Source of the DNA: DASZWJ01 sp963813895
GTDB taxonomy: Bacteria > Pseudomonadota > Gammaproteobacteria > JAURND01
DNA: 64,000 nt
Assembly (NCBI GenBank): GCA_963813895.1
Contig: CAWFAS010000002.1
Coordinates: 310,001-374,000 of the forward strand
Reading direction: 5' to 3'
The position numbers and the translations under genes were made by a program. The notes beneath the pieces were generated by a model. That model saw nothing but the letters and a program-made list of their open reading frames with translations. It was not told the DNA's origin and made no database searches. Of this stretch, positions 60,873 through 64,000 are shown in pieces (position 1 is the first letter of the stretch; every line of letters begins with the position of its first letter).

Positions 60873-60892
60873 AATATTAACGGAGAATAAAC

Positions 60893-61462
60893 ATGTTAAC
60901 TATTGGCGATACGTTTCCTAAATTCAATGTTACTGGCGTAATTTCAAGTGATGTCCACAATGCATTTGTGGATATTAACCAGACTACTTATAGCCATAAA
61001 TGGCAGGTGATTTTCTTTTGGCCTAAGGATTTTACTTTTGTCTGTCCGACCGAAATTGCAGAATTCGGACGCTTGAATAATGAATTTATAGACCGCGACG
61101 CACAAGTACTGGGGGTCAGCACAGACTCCGAATTTGTGCATCTGGCGTGGAAACAACACAAAGATGAATTGCGCGAATTACCTTTTCCTATGTTAGCGGA
61201 CGTTAAGCGCCGTCTAACCACTGCATTGGGCATACTGGACAAGAACGAAGGGGTCGCACAGCGTGCTACTTTTATTGTTGATCCACTGCGGGTGATACGT
61301 TTTGTGATGGTGACTGATTTAAATGTGGGGCGTAATCCTAAAGAAGTGCTACGGATTTTGGATGCATTGCAGACGGATGAGTTATGTCCGTGTAACTGGC
61401 AAAAAGGGGAACAAACTTTAATGAACCTGGCGCCACAGAAAAACTTGGAAAGTATTATTTAG
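60893..61462 (+). CDS. ahpC: Peroxiredoxin AhpC
   Basis: A 189-residue 2-Cys peroxiredoxin that reduces peroxides. The peroxidatic Cys51 is in DFTFVCPTEI. A resolving-type CPC (ELCPCNWQKG) lies near residue 163. It belongs to the AhpC form that pairs with AhpD instead of AhpF. A GGAGAA site precedes ATG 60893. A repeat (61468-61534) separates it from ahpD. Confidence 0.94.
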   Translation: MLTIGDTFPKFNVTGVISSDVHNAFVDINQTTYSHKWQVIFFWPKDFTFVCPTEIAEFGRLNNEFIDRDAQVLGVSTDSEFVHLAWKQHKDELRELPFPMLADVKRRLTTALGILDKNEGVAQRATFIVDPLRVIRFVMVTDLNVGRNPKEVLRILDALQTDELCPCNWQKGEQTLMNLAPQKNLESII

Positions 61463-61467
61463 CCGCC

Positions 61468-61534
61468 ATCCTGAGCACAGCGAAGGATCTCCATCTAGTG
61501 GCACCTCAAGGAGATCCTTCGCTGCGCTCAGGAT
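61468..61534. repeat. Palindromic repeat, family E, between ahpC and ahpD
   Basis: Arms ATCCTGAGCACAGCGAAGG... (61468-61492) and its complement (61510-61534) surround a 17-bp loop. The motif ATCCTTCGCTGCGCTCAGGAT is the widely dispersed short palindrome of this type. Related fragments appear near 19995 and 5803. In this position it could act as an mRNA stem between ahpC and ahpD. Confidence 0.8.
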
Positions 61535-61569
61535 GACAACTGATTCATTTTAAATTTTAGGAGAGACCC

Positions 61570-62085
61570 ATGACTATAGAACAATTAAAAAACTCTTTAC
61601 CAGAATACGCCAAAGATATCAGGCTGAATCTAGCCAATGTATTCACAGAAGAAGGCGCCCCCGATTTAACTTTACAGCAAATCTATGCCATCGGGCTTAG
61701 CTCTGCATTAGCCACTAAAAATCCCACAGTCATTAGTGCATTGATGGCGCAAGTACAATCTTTATTATCTGAAAAAGAAATTGAAGCTGCCAAAGCGGCC
61801 GTCACCATCATGGCAATGAATAATGTCTATTATCGTTTTATTCATCTGGTCAGTGATAAAAGTTATGCCGCTATGCCAGCTAAATTACGGATGAATATCA
61901 TTGGCAATCCGGGGATTGATAAAACCAGTTTTGAACTGAATTGCCTGGCAGTTTCTGCTATCAATGGTTGTGGGATGTGTATGGATGCACATGCACATGA
62001 ACTGACGAAAGCTGGAGTTAGCAAATTAGCTATTCAATCGGCGGTGAGAATTGCGGCAGTGGTCAATGGAGTTGCAATAGTCTAA
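61570..62085 (+). CDS. ahpD: Alkyl hydroperoxide reductase-partner AhpD (carboxymuconolactone decarboxylase fold)
   Basis: A 171-residue AhpD that reduces AhpC. The active site is CGMCMDAH (Cys134, Cys137, His141) with the upstream Glu122 (SFELNCLAV), the proton relay described for AhpD. ATG 61570 follows AGGAGAG. It is the second gene of the oxyR-controlled ahpCD unit. Confidence 0.94.
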   Translation: MTIEQLKNSLPEYAKDIRLNLANVFTEEGAPDLTLQQIYAIGLSSALATKNPTVISALMAQVQSLLSEKEIEAAKAAVTIMAMNNVYYRFIHLVSDKSYAAMPAKLRMNIIGNPGIDKTSFELNCLAVSAINGCGMCMDAHAHELTKAGVSKLAIQSAVRIAAVVNGVAIV

Positions 62086-62099
62086 AAATTAATTATAAC

Positions 62100-62488
62100 A
62101 AGGGCGAACTATATCCGATACACTTAGGATTTCGGTGTTAGAGTAGCTATCCGATGCACACATTTTGTAATTACTAGAAATGCTGAGTACGTCGTTCCTG
62201 CTTTACGAATTATCCTAAAATATCAGCCTATCAAGCAGGAATCTAGTGCCCACCTTTCCAACGGAACGCACAAATGCCAGTCATAACTGTTTATTGCTAC
62301 TTCACTTTGTTTGAAAATTAGGCACTGGATCCCCGCTTGATAGGCTGATATTTTAGGATAATTCGGTAAAGCGGGGACGACGAACTCTAATTCTGGCGGC
62401 TAAAAAAAATGTGTGCATCCGATAGCTGCTCTAACTCCGAAATCCTAAGTGTATCGGGTATATATCTGGATAATATTAATTCGCCCTT
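62100..62488. repeat. Nested palindrome: family C copy 2 inside an outer inverted repeat
   Basis: 62146-62426 is a family C element (termini GCTATCCGATGCACAC and complement) in opposite orientation to the copy at 30973. Outside it, 62100-62145 and 62427-62488 form a second inverted repeat: AAGGGCGAA...TTCGCCCTT, GATACACTTAGGATTTCGG and CCGAAATCCTAAGTGTATC, and TTAGAG/CTCTAA. The outer arms suggest insertion of C into the loop of another palindromic element. No ORF is credible. Confidence 0.9.
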
Positions 62489-62512
62489 AATTAGGCCCGA
62501 ACTCAGACATTC

Positions 62513-63859
62513 TTAAAGAGTAGGGAAAATTTCTCCCAACTCCTGGTTTATCTTCTTGTTTTTTTTTGTTTGATCTACTTTGGCTTTTTCCAGTCTTTGT
62601 TTTGGAGCTGCAGAATACATCCCTCCATAGCTATTGCTTAAAGAGCCCTCTTTTTGTAATTTTTTGTAGCGCGGTCTAATTACATCTCGTATGACAATTA
62701 TAGATTTAAGAATTGATTTGCAATTTTCGAGCTCTTGTTTATGAGCCGGTTCAATGTTTGACTTATTTACAGATTTGAAGTTCCAACTCCAACTTTTTGA
62801 TTTTTCTTTCTTATCCGGCTTAACTTTGTTGCCCTTTGAAGTTTCTGGGGCTTCAAGTACTTTTATCCTTTCCATAAAATGCTTAGCCATTTGTGTTATT
62901 CGTGGATATAAACGATTATCATTCACCGAACTTACATTACCTATATATTCAGAAAAAGCTTTGTGGAATTTATCTGAATCTGCCGTTTCCATAGCTTTAT
63001 TCAAACCTTCCTCTATTATAGGTAAGGATGGTAAAGCCCTGCCATGTAACGTAATTCCTTTCACTCTCATGGAAAATTCTTTTTTCTCTCTCACTCCATC
63101 ACCTTCCAATGCATTTATTTTATCTTTATATTCCTTAATTTTTTTGCCCAGGCAAGATTTATATAACGGATTAAGCTCAATAGATACTCCATCTCCATTT
63201 ACAGGTGCGCCTGTTGCCTGCGACGATGTTGGTTCTTCATTTCTAGTTTGAGTTGTAACGTTAATAGTAAATAAAGGAGTTTTATCTCCTTCTGATTTTT
63301 TATATGCTGCGGCTAATTCGGAAATTACCTCTTCCTTACAGCGGTTAAATTGCTTTTGAAGTATGAGAATAGCCTCTGCATCAGTCTCCCAAATATGCTG
63401 ATATTTGCTCCCTTCCCCGTGTACCTTTGTATCTAATAGATAATTAACGCCTGCTAAAATAATCATTTCTTCAAAATCAAACGGAAGACCATTCAAACCA
63501 AATGTCTCAGGTGATTGTAAAATTCTTACTGGAGCTGAAATCTGAAAAGAACCCGTTCCTTCATCACCTGGAACCGTTAATGCAGACTGAAAAGAATTTG
63601 GGCATTTACCAGTTTTCTGCTGTTCCTTTTGTCCATCCGCTATTATTTCCTTTGCACGTTTAATAGCATTTGCACTCTTCGCCTTTGAGAAAGTGCAGGG
63701 CTCGAAGCTAGTTTTTTTATCAACTTCATCGGGTTTATGCCATATTTGCTGTCCTACTGATACTGCTTCATCAATATCCTTAATATTGTCCATTAACTTT
63801 AACATCTTCTCTAAAAACGCCAATTTAATATGCTGTTCTTCTGCTTTCTCTAACGCCAT
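62513..63859 (-). CDS. Unidentified 448-residue hydrophilic protein
   Basis: I do not recognise this protein. ATG 63859 is preferred to the GTG at 63871. It is Glu/Lys-rich and mostly helical, with a region of mixed Pro/Gly around residues 85-110 (SALTVPGDEGTGSFQ), a GLPFDFEEMIILAGVNYLLD helix near 125, and a basic, repeat-poor C-terminal third (KPDKKEKSKSWSWN and KKNKKINQELGEIFPTL). No membrane segment, signal peptide or catalytic motif is seen. Size and composition would fit a secreted effector of a Legionellales bacterium, but that is speculation. The upstream 130 bp to the window end are A+T-rich and show nothing else. Confidence 0.5.
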   Translation of the reverse strand: MALEKAEEQHIKLAFLEKMLKLMDNIKDIDEAVSVGQQIWHKPDEVDKKTSFEPCTFSKAKSANAIKRAKEIIADGQKEQQKTGKCPNSFQSALTVPGDEGTGSFQISAPVRILQSPETFGLNGLPFDFEEMIILAGVNYLLDTKVHGEGSKYQHIWETDAEAILILQKQFNRCKEEVISELAAAYKKSEGDKTPLFTINVTTQTRNEEPTSSQATGAPVNGDGVSIELNPLYKSCLGKKIKEYKDKINALEGDGVREKKEFSMRVKGITLHGRALPSLPIIEEGLNKAMETADSDKFHKAFSEYIGNVSSVNDNRLYPRITQMAKHFMERIKVLEAPETSKGNKVKPDKKEKSKSWSWNFKSVNKSNIEPAHKQELENCKSILKSIIVIRDVIRPRYKKLQKEGSLSNSYGGMYSAAPKQRLEKAKVDQTKKNKKINQELGEIFPTL

Positions 63860-64000
63860 TATTTCACCCACCCATCATCTGATTAAATTTCTCTAAATCA
63901 TAAAAACTTAGACTTCCAGTAATTTAGCAAGTGAATATTAAAAAAATATTAAGGTCTGATGTTATAAATACAAAGTTTTATTATATAATTCTAGATACTT

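Overview
The window comes from a bacterium of moderate G+C content. Gene content and order point to a gammaproteobacterium, and my best inference is Legionellales (Coxiellaceae/Legionella-like, probably host-associated). The evidence is two envelope operons in gammaproteobacterial order (mlaFEDCB-murA and kdsD-kdsC-lptC-lptA-lptB-hpf), an HprK/EIIA/HPr set where rpoN/ptsN would usually be, an APH(9)-like kinase whose best remembered relative is the Legionella spectinomycin kinase, a Fic protein, and many palindromic dispersed repeats. The species cannot be fixed from sequence alone.

Layout. 1-5.7 kb: 3' end of proS, a DUF1704 metallopeptidase-like gene, a gluconolactonase-like gene and two tandem MFS transporters behind a hairpin-rich leader. 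6.0-13.5 kb: accessory region. A membrane/coiled-coil gene is interrupted by an antisense group II intron. The intron reverse transcriptase is itself split by a recombinase-in-trio (RIT) element with three overlapping tyrosine recombinases and elaborate inverted ends. A frameshifted serine-rich gene follows. 13.5-19.9 kb: Fic, bamD, rluD, pgeF/yfiH, a DegP/HtrA protease and a small membrane protein. 20-30.6 kb: envelope core, with murA and the Mla lipid transport operon on the minus strand, divergent from KDO synthesis and LPS transport genes, then hpf, a kinase-only HprK, a mannose-type EIIA, HPr and tRNA-Ser(GGA).

30.6-36 kb: an accessory cluster just after the tRNA, with a MarR pseudogene cut by a 288-bp palindromic element, an APH(9)-like kinase, a P-loop kinase/GNAT fusion, a tandem GNAT, decayed methyltransferase and GNAT fragments, and a second APH-family kinase. 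36-45 kb: cupin, secreted protein, a repeat-rich gap with phased GGGTAAC motifs, a shikimate-kinase-like P-loop protein, a PHA-synthase-like DUF3141 protein, ppc and tadA. 45-53 kb: cydAB (short Q-loop type), a sugar porter, a bufferin-like Cys-rich lipoprotein, a 2-hydroxyacid dehydrogenase and an amino acid permease. 53-57 kb: a Ku/LigD end-joining pair followed by a histone-H1-like protein with 12-bp repeats. 57-62 kb: lipoprotein, L,D-transpeptidase-like protein, Bcr/CflA efflux pump, then oxyR divergent from ahpC-ahpD. 62-64 kb: a nested palindromic element and an unidentified 448-residue protein.

At least five classes of palindromic repeat are scattered between genes. One supplies the C-terminus of the DUF3141 protein. 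The best candidate for a remarkable element is the RIT element inside the group II intron.
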